Assembly: GCA_011524755.1 (NCBI GenBank)
Contig: WTJR01000151.1
Location: forward strand, 1-8,275
DNA from: Halieaceae bacterium
Lineage (GTDB): Bacteria > Pseudomonadota > Gammaproteobacteria > Pseudomonadales > Halieaceae
Direction of reading: 5' to 3'
DNA length: 8,275 nt
Of the stretch, positions 6,930-8,275 are shown in pieces. Made by a program: the position numbers and the translations under genes. Numbering within the stretch: the stretch's first letter is position 1; every line of letters starts with the position of its first letter. A model generated the notes under the pieces. That model searched no databases and was not told the DNA's origin. It was given only the letters and a program-made list of their open reading frames with translations.

Positions 6930-8275
6930 ATGATTCCAACACGCTCGCTACTCAGCTTAACCCTCTGTCTGTCACTTCTAACTGCCTGTGGCGGCGGTGG
7001 CGGTGGGTCCTCTGTACCGCCGACCGTCGTAACACCTGATACCACGGCGCCGGTGATAACACTTAATGGTGAAGCTTCAGTACAAATCAACGAGGGTGAG
7101 GCCTACGAAGAACAAGGAGCGACCGCGCAAGACAACGTTGACGGCTCAGTCGATGTTGTCGTGAGCGGTGAAGTCGGTTCTGAACCCGGGGTTTACACGA
7201 TTACCTACACGGCAACCGATGCCGCGGGCAATTCGAGTCAGATCACCCGCGAAGTCACGGTGCTGGCGGTCGATACCACGCCACCTGTGATTACGCTGCT
7301 AGGCGAGGACTCAGTTGAGATTACGACCGAGCAGACATTCAATGACCCGGGTGCTACCGCAACAGATGATACTGACGGTACTGTCGACGTGGTTGTTAGC
7401 GGTGCCGTTGGATCCGAACCCGGTGTTTATACCTTGACTTACACGGCCACGGACTCAGCGGGAAACGCGAGTCAGGTGACTCGGACAGTCACCGTCGTAG
7501 CAGCGCAGTTCGATTTGTTTAGTGCAAGCGCAACCGAAATTGTCGAAGCCATGACGCTTGCCCAGAAAGTGGGTCAAATGATTCAGCCGGAGATTGCCTA
7601 TATCACTCCAGAAGAAATCACTGAGTACGGTATTGGAAGCGTGCTCAATGGGGGTGGTAGCCATCCGAATGGTAATCGCGCGGCCACACCCGAGGAGTGG
7701 CTCGCCTACGCCAGATCACTACGAGCAGCCTCACTTGAAACTTCAACCAGTAGCCTAGGTGTTCCCATCATCTGGGGAACTGATGCGGTTCATGGCCACA
7801 ACAACGTCCGCGGCGCCACGATTTTTCCGCACAACATCGGCTTGGGGGCTATTAACGATCCACAATTGATCGGTGAAATTGCAGTAGCAACAGCACGAGA
7901 AGTCGCCGCAACAGGCATTGACTGGACATTTGCGCCGACGCTTGCGCAAGCAAAAGACTACCGATGGGGTCGGACCTACGAGAGCTATTCAGATGACCCG
8001 GATATTGTGGAAGCCTACGGTCGTGCCATGGTTGAAGGAATCGAAGGCGAAGGCCTCGCAGCCACAGCAAAGCACTTTATAGGCGATGGTGGCACCACCG
8101 CAGGCAGAGACCAGGGCAACACCGAGCTGAGTACTGCGGATCTCTTAGCTCAGCACGGATCGGGCTACACGGGTGCATTTGATGCCGCTGTAGATACAGT
8201 CATGGCCACCTTCAACAGCGTCAATGGCGTTAAAGTCCACGGATCTAAATCCTTGCTCACCGATGTTCTTCGGGG
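6930..8275 (+). CDS. GH3 beta-glucosidase-type lipoprotein (3'-truncated by window)
   Basis: Probable exo-acting beta-glucosidase/beta-glucanase releasing glucose from glucan oligosaccharides, 448 residues visible. The ATG at 6930 has GGGG about 9 nt upstream. The signal peptide ends in lipobox LTAC (Cys20), followed by a Gly6 tether, so it is a lipoprotein. Two Ig-like repeats cover 37-192. The GH3 N-terminal (beta/alpha)8 domain begins near 193 with MTLAQKVGQMIQ, then GVPIIWGTDAVHGHNN (D285, substrate-binding Asp), GATIFPHNIGLGA, KHFIGDGGT (K381, H382) and GRDQGNTE. This pattern is close to marine ExoP-type GH3 enzymes. The catalytic Asp nucleophile and the second GH3 domain are beyond the right edge. 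With the GH16 gene at the other end of the window it suggests laminarin or mixed beta-glucan use; exact linkage is not readable. Confidence 0.94.
   Translation, partial: MIPTRSLLSLTLCLSLLTACGGGGGGSSVPPTVVTPDTTAPVITLNGEASVQINEGEAYEEQGATAQDNVDGSVDVVVSGEVGSEPGVYTITYTATDAAGNSSQITREVTVLAVDTTPPVITLLGEDSVEITTEQTFNDPGATATDDTDGTVDVVVSGAVGSEPGVYTLTYTATDSAGNASQVTRTVTVVAAQFDLFSASATEIVEAMTLAQKVGQMIQPEIAYITPEEITEYGIGSVLNGGGSHPNGNRAATPEEWLAYARSLRAASLETSTSSLGVPIIWGTDAVHGHNNVRGATIFPHNIGLGAINDPQLIGEIAVATAREVAATGIDWTFAPTLAQAKDYRWGRTYESYSDDPDIVEAYGRAMVEGIEGEGLAATAKHFIGDGGTTAGRDQGNTELSTADLLAQHGSGYTGAFDAAVDTVMATFNSVNGVKVHGSKSLLTDVLR
7038..7505 (+). repeat. Two tandem 78-residue Ig-like (DUF5011-type) domains
   Basis: Residues 37-114 and 115-192 of the GH3 lipoprotein are in-frame repeats of 234 nt each with no linker. 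Both start DTT-x-PVITL, carry VDVVVSG, then VGSEPGVYT and YTATD-x-AGN-x-SQ, and end in VTV. By eye about 53 of 78 residues match. This is the HYR/DUF5011 bacterial Ig-like pattern, usually a spacer or adhesive module on surface proteins. Here it probably holds the catalytic domain away from the membrane anchor. Confidence 0.88.

Noticed and set aside
6803..7090. 95-residue minus-strand open frame across the GH3 start
   Set aside because: It covers the divergent promoter gap and the Gly/Pro-rich start of the well-supported GH3 gene; the sequence is low-complexity with no family signal.

Overview
The window looks like part of a marine gammaproteobacterial chromosome. The evidence is moderate G+C, Shine-Dalgarno sites before most genes, lipoprotein signals of the L-x-A-C type, a LytS/LytR-like two-component pair and glucan-degrading lipoproteins of the kind found in Cellvibrionales/Halieaceae and Alteromonadales. 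The taxon is an inference from gene content; no marker gene is present.

Layout: Positions 1-2837 (minus strand) hold the first 945 residues of a very large lipoprotein. It has a GH16 laminarinase-type catalytic domain, two related beta-sandwich domains and two tandem copies of a 166-residue module; its C-terminus lies beyond the left edge. After a 133-nt gap with a LacI-type palindrome come, on the same strand, a LytTR response regulator (2971-3756) and its 4-TM sensor kinase (3753-4907), which overlap by ATGA. Then come a 3-hydroxyacyl-CoA dehydrogenase without a hydratase half (4941-6230), a perfect 10-bp hairpin (6320-6347) and a GFA/CENP-V zinc protein (6356-6775). Divergently on the plus strand, from 6930 off the right edge, starts a GH3 beta-glucosidase-type lipoprotein with two Ig-like repeats ahead of the catalytic domain.

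How it fits together: a GH16 endo-beta-1,3-glucanase and a GH3 exo-beta-glucosidase are the two activities needed to turn laminarin or a similar mixed beta-glucan into glucose. Both are predicted lipoproteins, so hydrolysis probably happens at the cell envelope. The sensor kinase and regulator sit directly upstream of the GH16 gene and are candidates to control it, alongside a LacI-family repressor encoded elsewhere. No TonB-dependent receptor, transporter or LacI regulator is inside the window. The dehydrogenase and GFA genes have no obvious part in glucan use. I see no tRNA, rRNA, CRISPR array, insertion sequence or phage gene. The most novel features are the module architecture of the GH16 protein and the kinase/regulator pair enclosed by the two glucanase genes; neither amounts to a clearly new system on sequence alone.
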